A DNA stretch of 64,000 nucleotides from Prevotella sp. Lineage in GTDB: Bacteria > Bacteroidota > Bacteroidia > Bacteroidales > Bacteroidaceae. The notes beneath the pieces were generated by a model, which saw nothing but the letters and a program-made list of their open reading frames with translations, searched no databases and was not told the DNA's origin. The stretch is taken from NCBI GenBank assembly GCA_017617615.1, contig JAFZVV010000019.1, positions 57,082 to 121,081 of the forward strand, read 5' to 3'. Both the position numbers and the translations under genes were made by a program. Shown here piece after piece: positions 33,911 to 42,626 of the stretch. Every line of letters starts with the position of its first letter. The stretch's first letter is position 1.

Positions 33911-34258
33911 GCCAGGTGGAAATTTTTTTCGACGAAACTCCAATTTCGATTTTGTCATTTTTTTGCTTTTCGGTTGTGGTGGAGTGCCGGAAATGGCAAT
34001 TGTGTGCGATAACAGTGTTTTTTCAATCTAACAATTTGCAACAAAATGATTCGATTTTGAATCTAGGTGTTTACAAAATGCTTTGAATATTTGTAAATAC
34101 TATACATAATGTCAGGAATACAACAATTTTTAAAACAAAGTGGCAAATTTTTACCTTGTTTCCTTTCATAATGTCGTACCTTTGTAGCGTCAATTGACAA
34201 GATACGGCCTCATGACAGGGGGTCATTATTGTTTAATATAAGGTAAAAGGAAAACGTT
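33911..34258. other. AT-rich leader region of the nitrogen cluster
   Basis: This 348-base spacer contains the glnK promoter and AT-rich sequence upstream of it. No ORF or stable RNA structure was recognised; a nitrogen-responsive operator may be present but cannot be identified by eye. Confidence 0.5.
34156..34184 (+). promoter_or_regulatory. Promoter of glnK-amtB-porin
   Basis: TACCTTTG at 34177-34184 is preceded by TTG at 34156-34158, a spacing of 18 bases. The ATG of glnK is 74 bases downstream, leaving a leader with a short GACAGGGGGTC stretch. Confidence 0.6.
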
Positions 34259-34606
34259 ATGAAAAGGATTGAAGCAATTATCCGGAAGACGAAGTTCGAT
34301 GACGTGAAGGAGGCACTGCTCCAGTCGGACATCAACTGGTTTGAGTATCACAACGTGCACGGTATCGGACAGAGCCGTGAGGAACGCATATACCGTGGCG
34401 TGCAGTATTCCACCGACGTGATAGAGCGCGTGGCGCTCACCATTGTGTGCCGTGACCAGTTCGTGGAGCCTACGGTGAAGGTGATATTGGATGTGGCCCA
34501 CACGGGTGAAGTAGGCGACGGGCGTATCTTCGTGAGCGAAATGATCGATACTTGGAGCATCCGCACGGGCGAGCACGGCGACACCGTATTGAGAGACAAG
34601 AAATAA
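34259..34606 (+). CDS. glnK: P-II nitrogen regulatory protein
   Basis: P-II proteins sense ATP/ADP and 2-oxoglutarate and control AmtB. The 115-residue protein starts MKRIEAIIRKTKFDDVKEAL, has a T-loop with the Tyr in RIYRGVQY that matches the uridylylated position, the B-loop HTGEVGDGRIFV and the C-loop IRTGEHGD. The T-loop tip (GIGQSREER) is shorter in charge pattern than that of E. coli GlnB. Linkage to amtB supports GlnK over GlnB. Confidence 0.95.
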   Translation: MKRIEAIIRKTKFDDVKEALLQSDINWFEYHNVHGIGQSREERIYRGVQYSTDVIERVALTIVCRDQFVEPTVKVILDVAHTGEVGDGRIFVSEMIDTWSIRTGEHGDTVLRDKK

Positions 34607-34636
34607 AATGTAGGATAACAAAAAAAGAGAAAGATT

Positions 34637-35890
34637 ATGAACGAAATAGGATTATCACTCGATACCGTATGGATGTTGTTGGCAGCCATGTTGGTTTTCT
34701 GGATGCAGCCGGGATTCGCGCTGTGCGAAGCAGGCTTCACACGGAGCAAGAACACGGCCAACATCTTGATGAAGAACTTTGTGGACTTCATGTTTGGCTC
34801 ACTCCTTTTCTTCTTCGTCGGGTTCGGATTTATGTTCGGCAGCGAAGGGGCTGGCTTTATCGGCATGCCCAACTGGGGCGACTTGAGTTTCTACAAGGGC
34901 GACCTGCCCGTAGAGGGATTCCTGATTTTCGAGACGGTGTTCTGCGCCACTGCTGCCACGATAGTGAGCGGTGCAATGGCAGAGCGCACGAAGTTCTCGA
35001 TGTACCTCATCTATAGCGTGTTCATCTCGCTGGTCATCTATCCCGTGGAAGGACACTGGACATGGGGCGGGGGATGGCTGTGCAACGATGCTGCCGATAG
35101 TTTCATGATGACGACGTTCGGCGACGTGTTCCACGATTTCGCAGGCTCTGCCATCGTGCATAGCGTGGGAGGTGTGCTGGCGCTGATTGGAGCCATGGCC
35201 CTCGGCCCGCGTATCGGCAAGTATGCAAAAGACGGCAAGAGTCGGGCCATCCCCGGACATAACCTGACGATGGCGGCACTCGGCGTGTTCATCCTCTGGC
35301 TTGGGTGGTTCGGTTTCAACCCCGGTTCGCAGTTGGCTGCCAGTGGCGAGGTGAACCGCGTGGCCATTAGCCATGTGTTCCTGACCACCAACCTGGCGGC
35401 TGCCGCAGGTGGCATGGCAACGATGTTCGTCACCTGGCTGAAATATGGCAAGCCCTCGCTCTCGCTGACACTCAACGGCGTGCTGGCTGGTCTCGTGGGC
35501 ATCACGGCAGGATGCGACCTGGTATCGCCAGTAGGGGCTGTCATCATCGGACTCGTATGTGGTATCATATTGGTCTTTGCCATAGAGTTCATCGACCATA
35601 AACTGCATATCGACGACCCCGTGGGTGCATCCTCGGTACATGGCGTTTGCGGTATACTCGGCACCCTGATGACGGGACTGCTCTCCACGTCGAATGGCGC
35701 CTTCTATGGTCACGGATGGGGATTCTTCGGTGCTGAGTGCTTCGGCGTACTGGCCATCGACCTCTGGGCTACCGCCTGCGGTTTCCTGCTGTTCTACGGC
35801 ATCAAGAAGGCTAACGGACTTCGTGTCGGTGCCCGTGTGGAAGAGGAAGGACTCGATATCTACGAACACGGTGAGTCATGTTACAATTAA
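34637..35890 (+). CDS. amtB: Ammonium transporter AmtB
   Basis: The 417-residue channel has eleven membrane helices. Visible landmarks are FALCEAGFTRSKN at the start, the first pore histidine in GSAIVHSVGG and the second in VGASSVHGVCGILG, and the FGFNPGSQL turn. It lacks a cleaved signal peptide, as in many Bacteroidota relatives. It conducts ammonia across the inner membrane when ammonium is scarce and is gated by the adjacent P-II protein. The gap to glnK is 30 bases and to the porin gene 12 bases, so the three form an operon. Confidence 0.97.
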   Translation: MNEIGLSLDTVWMLLAAMLVFWMQPGFALCEAGFTRSKNTANILMKNFVDFMFGSLLFFFVGFGFMFGSEGAGFIGMPNWGDLSFYKGDLPVEGFLIFETVFCATAATIVSGAMAERTKFSMYLIYSVFISLVIYPVEGHWTWGGGWLCNDAADSFMMTTFGDVFHDFAGSAIVHSVGGVLALIGAMALGPRIGKYAKDGKSRAIPGHNLTMAALGVFILWLGWFGFNPGSQLAASGEVNRVAISHVFLTTNLAAAAGGMATMFVTWLKYGKPSLSLTLNGVLAGLVGITAGCDLVSPVGAVIIGLVCGIILVFAIEFIDHKLHIDDPVGASSVHGVCGILGTLMTGLLSTSNGAFYGHGWGFFGAECFGVLAIDLWATACGFLLFYGIKKANGLRVGARVEEEGLDIYEHGESCYN

Positions 35891-35902
35891 AATGAAAAAG
35901 GT

Positions 35903-36607
35903 ATGAAAAAGATTGTTTTGCTAGTCATGGGCCTGGCCATGTGTGCTGCCAGCCATGCACAGGAGAAAGTGGAAACTACGATTGGCAGTGATGTCGTGAG
36001 CAGTTATATCTGGCGCGGCCAGGACTTGGGCAGCGTGTCGCTGCAGCCTACGCTCGGCATCGGATACAAGGGACTGTCGTTGATGGCATGGGGCAGTGTA
36101 GGACTGTCGGAACCTGCCGACACGAAGGAATTTGACTTGACGTTGGGTTATGCAGTCGGCGGACTGAACATCGGCATCACCGACTATTGGTTCAATGCCG
36201 GGCTCGACCCCGAGAACCGTTATTTCAAATATGATGCCCATGGCACGAACCATGTTTTCGAGGCGAATATCGGTTATGACTTCGGACCGGTCAGCGTGCA
36301 GTGGTTCACCAATTTCGCCGGTAACGACGGTGCCAACAATGACGGTGAACGTGCATATAGCAGTTACATGGAAATCGCCGTGCCGTTCAAACTTGCAACC
36401 GTTGACTGGACTGCCACGGCAGGTGCCGTCCCCTATGCCACCGACTTCTATGGCACTGACGGATTCGCTGTCACCAACCTCGCATTGAAGGCGACAAAGG
36501 ACATCAAGGTGACCGACTCGTTCGCCATCCCAATTTTCGGACAGGTTGTCGCCAACCCCTGCTCAAGGAAAGCCTACCTGGTCTTTGGTTTCACGCTGCA
36601 ACCGTAA
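35903..36607 (+). CDS. TorF-like putative outer-membrane porin of the amtB operon
   Basis: The 234 residues start with a signal peptide (IVLLVMGLAMCAASHA-Q) followed by amphipathic beta strands typical of the TorF/Gcw_chp barrel group: SSYIWRGQDLGSVSLQPTLGIGYKGLSLMAWGSVG and LTLGYAVGGLNIGITDYWF. It is short for a porin and ends LVFGFTLQP. Its position directly after amtB suggests it lets ammonium or small nitrogen compounds across the outer membrane; that is inference from context. Confidence 0.82.
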   Translation: MKKIVLLVMGLAMCAASHAQEKVETTIGSDVVSSYIWRGQDLGSVSLQPTLGIGYKGLSLMAWGSVGLSEPADTKEFDLTLGYAVGGLNIGITDYWFNAGLDPENRYFKYDAHGTNHVFEANIGYDFGPVSVQWFTNFAGNDGANNDGERAYSSYMEIAVPFKLATVDWTATAGAVPYATDFYGTDGFAVTNLALKATKDIKVTDSFAIPIFGQVVANPCSRKAYLVFGFTLQP

Positions 36608-36670
36608 TTTTACATAATTCCTATCCCCGTCTTTCGTGGCGGTTCTGCAACACTCCCCGCGAAAGACACG

Positions 36671-36706
36671 CTCCACACCCTTGTCCTATTGAGGGTGTGG
36701 AGTTTT
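36671..36706 (+). terminator. Intrinsic terminator of the glnK-amtB-porin operon
   Basis: CTCCACACCCT at 36671-36681 pairs with AGGGTGTGGAG at 36692-36702 and is followed by TTTTT. Confidence 0.9.
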
Positions 36707-36737
36707 TCTTCAATCAAACTTCAATAAAGAGAAGGTT

Positions 36738-36760
36738 CATCGGGATTTGTAATCCCGATG
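36738..36760. repeat. Perfect palindrome CATCGGGATT-TGT-AATCCCGATG
   Basis: Ten-base arms with a three-base loop follow the terminator. Related GGATTTGTAATCC-type palindromes are frequent in Bacteroidales spacers. The rest of 36761-37090 is AT-rich with CAATTTT/CAATCTT runs and no gene that I can support. Confidence 0.7.
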
Positions 36761-37042
36761 CTATGAGTATTAGGAACCAACGGTCGGCGGCCGAAGGGAA
36801 AGCCAATTTAAATCTCGATAATCGCATTGCAAATGCTGATATTCTATGCGGTCGGATTGCAAATTCGACCGAACGAGAATGATATCTTCAGGAATGGAAT
36901 TCGATAATTCTATAATTCTATTTATTCGGGATAAACAGTTATTCGATAATTCCAGTAACATAATTCATGTTCATAACACTCGGGACGAAGTCCCAATTTT
37001 CAATTTTCAATCTTCAATTTTCAATATTCAATTATTATTGTT

Positions 37043-37050
37043 TATCTTTG
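37043..37050 (+). promoter_or_regulatory. Promoter -7 box of the sugar cassette
   Basis: TATCTTTG lies 40 bases before the transporter ATG. No clear -33 box is present; the upstream region is made of CAATTTT-type runs. Confidence 0.5.
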
Positions 37051-37090
37051 TCACTTGATTCCAGCCTAATACAAAAAACCTATCAGACAC

Positions 37091-38506
37091 ATGGAAAGTG
37101 CCATCAACGGATACTACAAACTCTCGTGGAGGGAACGTATCGGATTTTGTTCGGGCGACCTCGCCCAGAACCTGATTTATCAGACCGTAAGCATCTGGCT
37201 GCTGTTCTTCTACAACAATGTCTACGGACTGGATGCTGCCGTGGTGGCCGTGATGTTCCTCGTGGTACGTATCATCGATGTGATATGGGACCCGATGGTG
37301 GGGGCATTCGTCGACAAGTCGCATCCCCGTTGGGGGAAATACCGCTCATGGCTGCTCATGGGCGGAATACCGCTGGCAGCGTTCGCCATGCTCTGTTTCT
37401 GGAATGGCTTCAGTGGGTCGCTGCTCTATGCCTACGTGACCTATGTGGGACTGAGCATGTGTTTTACGCTGATTAATGTGCCCTACGGGGCGCTTGGCTC
37501 ATCACTCACGCGCGATACCGACGAGATAACCATCCTTACCAGCGTGCGCATGGTGATGGCCAACCTGGCGGGACTGATTATCAAAACCCTGCCGCTTGTG
37601 ATTGCGCTGTTCGCACCCAAGGTGCTGAACGAACAGACCGGACGTATGGAGGCGGTCTACAACACCCCAGAGGCAGGACAGGCATGGTTTATCACCATGA
37701 GCATCTTCGCGCTGACCGGACTGGCACTGCTCTTCGTCACATTCTTTGAGAGCAAGGAGCGCATCGTGATGGACAAGAGCGAGACTGCGGGCGTCAAGGT
37801 GAGCGACCTCTGGATGGAACTGGTGAGGAACCGTCCGCTCAGGATACTGTCGTTCTTCTTCATCATCGCCTTCACCACCATGAGCATAAGCAATGCGGCA
37901 GACTCTTATTTCATGACTTTCAACATGAGGGCTACCCCGTTCATGACCACGGCATACATGTGGCTCGGCACCATCCCGGCATTCATCTTCCTGCCCATGG
38001 TGCCTGCCATCAAGCGGAAGATAGGCAAGAACGGGATGTTCCGCATGTTTCTTGGGATATCCATAGCGGCCATGCTGCTCATGTACCTCATTGTGTCCGT
38101 ACCGAGTCTCAAGGCGTGTTCCACGTTGCTCTTTGTGGTGCAGTTCGTGAAGAGTACGGGCGTGCTCGTGGCTACCGGTTACATGTGGGCGCTCGTCCCC
38201 GAGGTGGTGACATTCAGCGAGTTCGCGTCGGGCAAGCGCGTGGCTGGCATAGTGAATGCATTGATATGCATCTTCATGAAGGCAGGAATGGCCCTTGGTG
38301 GGGTAATCCCCGGACTGGTACTGGCCTGGGTGGGATTCAAGGCGGGTGAGCAGGCACAGACGCCGTTGGCAGAGCAGGGTATACTCTGGCTCGTCACCCT
38401 TATCCCTGCCGCCCTTTTCGTACTTGCCATCTACGTGATAGGGAAGTATGAACTGACCGATGCGAAAATGGACGAAATCAACGCTGCAGTTACGAAAAAG
38501 AATTGA
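37091..38506 (+). CDS. GPH-family sugar:cation symporter
   Basis: The 471-residue protein has twelve membrane segments and the glycoside-pentoside-hexuronide signatures: WRERIGFCSGDLAQNL near the start, VRIIDVIWDPMVGAFVDKSHPRWGKYRSW after helix 2 (the D-x-x-x-D loop), and NVPYGALGSSLTRDTDEITIL. Such carriers import oligosaccharides, pentosides or hexuronides with Na+ or H+. The next two genes (an FMN oxidoreductase and a sugar isomerase-like protein) probably act on the imported sugar, which is not identifiable from sequence. Confidence 0.93.
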   Translation: MESAINGYYKLSWRERIGFCSGDLAQNLIYQTVSIWLLFFYNNVYGLDAAVVAVMFLVVRIIDVIWDPMVGAFVDKSHPRWGKYRSWLLMGGIPLAAFAMLCFWNGFSGSLLYAYVTYVGLSMCFTLINVPYGALGSSLTRDTDEITILTSVRMVMANLAGLIIKTLPLVIALFAPKVLNEQTGRMEAVYNTPEAGQAWFITMSIFALTGLALLFVTFFESKERIVMDKSETAGVKVSDLWMELVRNRPLRILSFFFIIAFTTMSISNAADSYFMTFNMRATPFMTTAYMWLGTIPAFIFLPMVPAIKRKIGKNGMFRMFLGISIAAMLLMYLIVSVPSLKACSTLLFVVQFVKSTGVLVATGYMWALVPEVVTFSEFASGKRVAGIVNALICIFMKAGMALGGVIPGLVLAWVGFKAGEQAQTPLAEQGILWLVTLIPAALFVLAIYVIGKYELTDAKMDEINAAVTKKN

Positions 38507-38520
38507 CTAAAAACAAAAAT

Positions 38521-39405
38521 ATGCAACTGACATCAAATTCCGACAAGATAACAAGAGACTATTTTGACTCTCTGTTGATAGAGACCCGATATCTCGACGC
38601 TGTCGTCCCCTCAACCCAGATGACGCTGTTTGGTGAGTCGTTCCGCACGCCGGTGATGACTGCCGCCCTGTCGCATCTACACAACACCACCCAGAACGGG
38701 ATGGTGGTATATGCTCGGGCTGCAGCCCTCAGTGGTGCCGTGCACTGGGTGGGCATGGGCAGCGAGAGTGAGTTGGAGGAAATCGTGGCGACGGGTGCCA
38801 GGACCATCAAGATTATCAAGCCCCATGCAGACAACCGGTTGGTGTTCAGCAAGATTGAACATGCTGTACGGGTGGGCTGCATCGCCGTGGGGATGGACAT
38901 CGACCATGCCTTTAGTTCAGATGGTGGTTACGATAATGTGTTCGGACTGCCCATGAAAGCGAAATCGACGGAGGAACTGGCAGCGTTTGTACAGGCTGCC
39001 GGCGTGCCGTTCATCGTGAAAGGCGTGCTCAGTCCGCGCGATGCGGAGAAATGTCTGAAGGCAGGGTGCGCGGGGTTGGTGGTGTCGCACCATCATGGTA
39101 TGGTGCAGTATGCCATGCCACCGCTGATGGCGCTACCCGACATCCTTTCGGCCACTGGTGGGAGCGTGCCGGTGTTCGTTGACTGCGGGATAGAGAGTGG
39201 AATGGACGCATACAAGTGTCTTGCCCTCGGGGCGAAGGCCGTCTCGGTGGGCCGTCACTTGATGCCGTTGCTCAAAGAAGGGGCAGAGGCTGTAGCCCGA
39301 CGGATAGACGGGATGACAGCGGAACTGGCAGGGGTGATGGCGCGCACGGGCGTGAGTTCGTTAGCTGATATGGATTCTACTGTCATTCACAGGAGGGCGT
39401 TCTGA
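38521..39405 (+). CDS. FMN-dependent alpha-hydroxy-acid dehydrogenase-like protein
   Basis: The 294-residue TIM-barrel protein has the family's FMN-binding blocks: PVMTAALSHLHNTTQNGMV, FIVKGVLSPRDAEKCLKAGC (the Lys that contacts FMN), VFVDCGIESGMDAYKCLALGAKAVSVGRHL. In the active-site motif, usually SNHGxRQ, it reads SHHHGMVQY: the catalytic His is kept but the Arg that holds the substrate carboxylate is Val. It is also shorter than lactate oxidases (about 350-370). A changed substrate or an isomerase-like role is possible. ATG 38521 is used rather than TTG 38503. Its stop overlaps the next ATG. Confidence 0.82.
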   Translation: MQLTSNSDKITRDYFDSLLIETRYLDAVVPSTQMTLFGESFRTPVMTAALSHLHNTTQNGMVVYARAAALSGAVHWVGMGSESELEEIVATGARTIKIIKPHADNRLVFSKIEHAVRVGCIAVGMDIDHAFSSDGGYDNVFGLPMKAKSTEELAAFVQAAGVPFIVKGVLSPRDAEKCLKAGCAGLVVSHHHGMVQYAMPPLMALPDILSATGGSVPVFVDCGIESGMDAYKCLALGAKAVSVGRHLMPLLKEGAEAVARRIDGMTAELAGVMARTGVSSLADMDSTVIHRRAF

Positions 39406-40232
39406 TGGTCTTGGGCATTTCGTCATCATTGGAGCATGGCTCACCGGAGGAGTGGGCAGCGAAGCACAAGGCCCTCGGTCTGGAGGCTGTGGTGTTCCCC
39501 GTGTGCTGTACCGACGGCGAGGATGTCGTCATGGCGTATAAGAAGGCTGCCGATGAGGCGGGACTCACGATAGCCGAAGTGGGGGTGTGGCGCAATACGC
39601 TGGCTGCCGACCCCGATGAGCGCAGGCAATGGATTGACTATGCCATCCGTCAACTTCGCATGGCCGATGCCATAGGTGCCGCTTGCTGCGTGAATGTGGT
39701 GGGAACGCCCTATGGTCCGCGCTGGGATGGAGGCTATCGTGATAACTTCAGTCGTGAACTGTGGGATATGGCGGTGGGGATGATACGGCAGGTGATAGAC
39801 GCTGTCCGTCCTGTACACACCAAGTTCTGCATAGAGTCGATGCCCTGGATGATACCGAGCAGTCCCGATGAGTATCTGCGCCTGATAGAGGATGTAGACC
39901 GCGCGGAGTTCGGCACCCATCTTGACGTGGTGAACATGATTACCACGCCAAGGAGATATTTTTACAATGACGAGTTCCTCGGTGAATGTTTCCGGAAACT
40001 ACACGGAACCATTGTGAGTTGTCACCTGAAGGACATCCTGCTGAAGCAGGAATACACCTTCCAATTGCAGGAGTGTGCCTGTGGCGAGGGCACGTTGGAT
40101 ATTGAACTGTACGCCCGGTTGGCCACTGCCGAAAACCCACACATGCCCATGATTATCGAGCACCTTACTACCGACGAGGAGTATGTGGCGAGTGTGCGGT
40201 ATGTGCGGGAGAGGCTGAATCGGTGTATGTGA
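39405..40232 (+). CDS. Sugar phosphate isomerase/epimerase (xylose isomerase-like TIM barrel)
   Basis: The 275-residue protein has the metal-ligand strands of the AP endonuclease 2/xylose isomerase-like fold: Glu in FCIESMPW, Asp in GTHLDVVNM, His in SCHLKDI and Glu in MIIEHL. Such enzymes epimerise or isomerise keto-sugars or inositols. Start and previous stop overlap (TGATG), coupling translation to the FMN oxidoreductase. Together with the transporter it forms a three-gene catabolic cassette. The next gene is convergent, 16 bases away. Confidence 0.88.
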   Translation: MVLGISSSLEHGSPEEWAAKHKALGLEAVVFPVCCTDGEDVVMAYKKAADEAGLTIAEVGVWRNTLAADPDERRQWIDYAIRQLRMADAIGAACCVNVVGTPYGPRWDGGYRDNFSRELWDMAVGMIRQVIDAVRPVHTKFCIESMPWMIPSSPDEYLRLIEDVDRAEFGTHLDVVNMITTPRRYFYNDEFLGECFRKLHGTIVSCHLKDILLKQEYTFQLQECACGEGTLDIELYARLATAENPHMPMIIEHLTTDEEYVASVRYVRERLNRCM

Positions 40233-40248
40233 GACTGGTGTGGAATAA

Positions 40249-41619
40249 TCATCTGACGATGACTTTCTTTCCGTCGATGATGTATATACCCCGGGGGAGG
40301 GTGGGGGTGTTCTCATGCCTCATGCCCTGTAGGTCGTAGATGATATCCTGTGGCATTTCAGAATAGGTAGGTTTGGTGATTTTCATCTCTTCGCCAGGTG
40401 GCATGAAGATCACCTCTCCCAGTGATGCCAGGTCGTTTTTGTGGAAAATGACGCTCTCGATGCTCACGCTGTCTTGCACCTCCACGCCCCAGATGTTTCC
40501 TTGGGCATAGACCGTGTTGGCAGAGTTGTTGTAGAGGTCGTAGGGGATGCCGTTGTTGCCGTTGTCCACAAAGATGTTGTTGCCAGGGTTATACGCTTCG
40601 TCGGAAGGCTCCACCTGTGTCTTTCCGATGTTCACATTGCCGCAGCCTATCACGGTGATACCCCATAGGCTTCGCTCGATGCGGTTGCCCGTGATCATGG
40701 CCGTTTGTTTCATGTAAGGGTCGTAGAGGCTGATGCCACTGCCACCATTGTTGGGGTCGGTCTCAAACCTGTTGTCCTTGATGATATTGTCTTTGATGAC
40801 CACGTCCATCACGCCCATGGTAGTGATGCCGTAGCGGTTATTGGTGATGGCGCACCCCTCTATGCTGACGTGGTTGCCCGCAGTACCATACCAGTTGGCG
40901 ATGGCGATGCCACCGACCATCGTGAGTGTTGAGTCGCCGTCGACCACGCAATTGCGGATGGTGATATCGGGGGCGGCAGTGAGGTTGAGTTGTGGGATAT
41001 TGCCGTTGGCCAGTGAGTTGTGGCTGAAGGTGCATTCTTCAATCAGGGCATTGCAGAAGAAGTTGGCTGCCCCACCGATGGCAGCTTTCTGGCAGTCGCT
41101 GAATAGGCATCCGCTGATATGGAATTGCGCCCCGTCAGTACCCAGGAATAGGGCACTCGACACGCCGCCAAGGTGTTTGTTGAATGTGCAGTTCGACACG
41201 TTCAATCCCATGGGGGAATAGCTTCTTAGCCCTACATATTCGAAGTCGATGTTCGATACCTCAGTGATGGCCATCTCATTTTGCACACTGATGCCGTCGC
41301 TCACGCCGTTGGTGTCGGCAAGGGTGAGTAGTGTGCGGGCACTCTCGCAACAGAGGTCTGCGGTTCCCTGAAGCACCAGACTGGCATTGTTGTCGAAGCG
41401 CACGGTCACTCCCTCGTCCATCTCGAACGAGTCGCCGGCGGCTATCGTCACCGTTCCGCAGACAGTATACACATTCTCTTCACAGGTCACGCCGCTGCCC
41501 GATGTCTGCGACAGCACGGCAAGACTGTAGCTCTTCCCGTCGCCTTGTGTCGTGAAATCTTGTCCTATGGCCATGGTAGTCAATAGCATGGCAGTAAGTA
41601 GTGATACTATTCTTTTCAT
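40249..41619 (-). CDS. Secreted right-handed parallel beta-helix protein with a Prevotella-type C-terminal tail
   Basis: The 456-residue protein has a signal peptide (IVSLLTAMLLTTMAIGQ), then a parallel beta-helix at about 60-390 with repeating strand-turn units (ISGCLFSDCQKAAIGG, IEECTFSHNSLANGN, IRNCVVDGDSTLTM, ITGNRIERSLWGITVIG). The last 25 residues (IIYDLQGMRHENTPTLPRG followed by IYIIDGKKVIVR) are a tail shared with the GH43 and M6 proteins below, resembling type IX secretion-type sorting ends. Beta-helices of this kind are often polysaccharide lyases, but no catalytic residues were identified. ATG 41619 is chosen at the signal peptide. Confidence 0.85.
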   Translation of the reverse strand: MKRIVSLLTAMLLTTMAIGQDFTTQGDGKSYSLAVLSQTSGSGVTCEENVYTVCGTVTIAAGDSFEMDEGVTVRFDNNASLVLQGTADLCCESARTLLTLADTNGVSDGISVQNEMAITEVSNIDFEYVGLRSYSPMGLNVSNCTFNKHLGGVSSALFLGTDGAQFHISGCLFSDCQKAAIGGAANFFCNALIEECTFSHNSLANGNIPQLNLTAAPDITIRNCVVDGDSTLTMVGGIAIANWYGTAGNHVSIEGCAITNNRYGITTMGVMDVVIKDNIIKDNRFETDPNNGGSGISLYDPYMKQTAMITGNRIERSLWGITVIGCGNVNIGKTQVEPSDEAYNPGNNIFVDNGNNGIPYDLYNNSANTVYAQGNIWGVEVQDSVSIESVIFHKNDLASLGEVIFMPPGEEMKITKPTYSEMPQDIIYDLQGMRHENTPTLPRGIYIIDGKKVIVR

Positions 41620-41654
41620 TTCTTTTGGTCTGTTCAATGATGGTAGTGTTCTTA

Positions 41655-41822
41655 AATAACTCAAATACGCAAGTAGGAATATTTAAGGATTATAATAGGG
41701 TTAAAGCTATTCAGATGGGGAAAAATATACCTCCAAATGATTATGAATGGGCATATGTCCCTTTAACTTCCTTATAACTCCCCTTTAACTTCCGAAAGTT
41801 GAGCGTAGAGAAACTTGAATAA
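41655..41822. repeat. Dispersed CCCTTTAACTTCC element, copy 2 (near complete)
   Basis: Starts ATACGCAAGTAGGAATATTTA, continues with TAATAGGGTTAAAGCTATTC and ATACCTCCAAATGATTATG, then CCCTTTAACTTCC units, and ends TTCCGAAAGTTGAGCGTAGA then GAAACTTGAAT. It lies in the presumed 5' leader of the minus-strand beta-helix gene, between its promoter and its start. Confidence 0.85.
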
Positions 41823-41831
41823 AAAACAATA

Positions 41832-41839
41832 CAAAGGTA
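41832..41839 (-). promoter_or_regulatory. Promoter -7 box of the beta-helix gene
   Basis: The minus strand reads TACCTTTG about 213 bases upstream of ATG 41619; the dispersed element fills the interval. No strong -33 box. Confidence 0.5.
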
Positions 41840-41917
41840 ACACTTGTTCATGAAATATAGCCTTTATTGTACGGAAAAATCATCATTCTCATTTCTCTTC
41901 AATACGGCTCTAGAGAA

Positions 41918-42412
41918 TCAATGAATTGTGAAAAGGTCGCAGACCATAATATACTCTTCCGGAGTCTCTTCCCACACTTGAAACCCTGCTTTCAGGTACA
42001 TTTTTGTGGCATAGTTTTCCTTCTGCACCGAAAGTGATACTTTGGCGTATCCGTTGCGCCGAAGCCGTTGTAGCATTCGGGATAGCAGTTCCGTCCCAAT
42101 CCCGTTGCCACGAAACTCTTGATGCAAGGATATGGCCAATGACGGGATATCATCGGCGATATGACCATAGTCCTTCATCATTCGTGTCCATACGGCACCG
42201 ACAACTCTTCCGTCTGTTTCTGCGACCAAGCACCTGTCGTCAGGATATGTGCCGAAATCCTTGACGTATGTTTGCAGGTCATCATTCAAGATGATAGACC
42301 TTGGAGGAGGTGTCATTCCTTGGGGAATGAATATCGCCTCGTAAAGGAAATCGTTGAGCAATGGCTTTTCGTCCAACCTCATTTCCCGATATGTTATTCC
42401 ATCACTTTTCAT
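41918..42412 (-). CDS. GNAT-family N-acetyltransferase
   Basis: The 164-residue protein has the acetyl-CoA-binding motif A as SLAISLHQEFRGNGIGTELL (Q-x-x-G-x-G/A region) and the motif B ATKMYLKAGF. An N-terminal TYREMRLDEKPLLNDFL strand-helix is typical. Substrate unknown. It is flanked by repeat elements on both sides and has no operon partner. Confidence 0.88.
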   Translation of the reverse strand: MKSDGITYREMRLDEKPLLNDFLYEAIFIPQGMTPPPRSIILNDDLQTYVKDFGTYPDDRCLVAETDGRVVGAVWTRMMKDYGHIADDIPSLAISLHQEFRGNGIGTELLSRMLQRLRRNGYAKVSLSVQKENYATKMYLKAGFQVWEETPEEYIMVCDLFTIH

Positions 42413-42509
42413 AGTGGGCGATATCTGTCTTTTTAGAAAAATGCTCCTGACATGGGGCAGAATGGAGATAAATGGTCAAGAAGAGGGAATACTTCCGGCA
42501 GAGTAGCAA

Positions 42510-42622
42510 GGCATATGTCCCTTTAACATTGGCTTCGCCGATGTTTTCTCGCCATGGCAGAGCACAAACAAGTTTGGCTCTGCTCATTTGGCTTAACGAA
42601 AACATTCCCTTTAACTTCCCTT
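42510..42622. repeat. CCCTTTAACTTCC element enclosing a covarying hairpin unit
   Basis: CCCTTTAACATTGGCTTCGCC leads into GCCATGGCAGAGC, a loop, GGCTCTGCTCATTTGGCTTA and ACGAAAAC, then CCCTTTAACTTCC. The hairpin GCAGAGC/GCTCTGC corresponds to GCAATGC/GCATTGC in the unit at 54129-54180 with otherwise similar flanks. Confidence 0.8.
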
Positions 42623-42626
42623 CTAA

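Noticed and set aside
36761..36960. Second structured RNA after the glnK-amtB-porin terminator
   Set aside because: GGTCGGATTGCAAATTCGACC is an imperfect palindrome among AT-rich sequence with no promoter or conserved loop.
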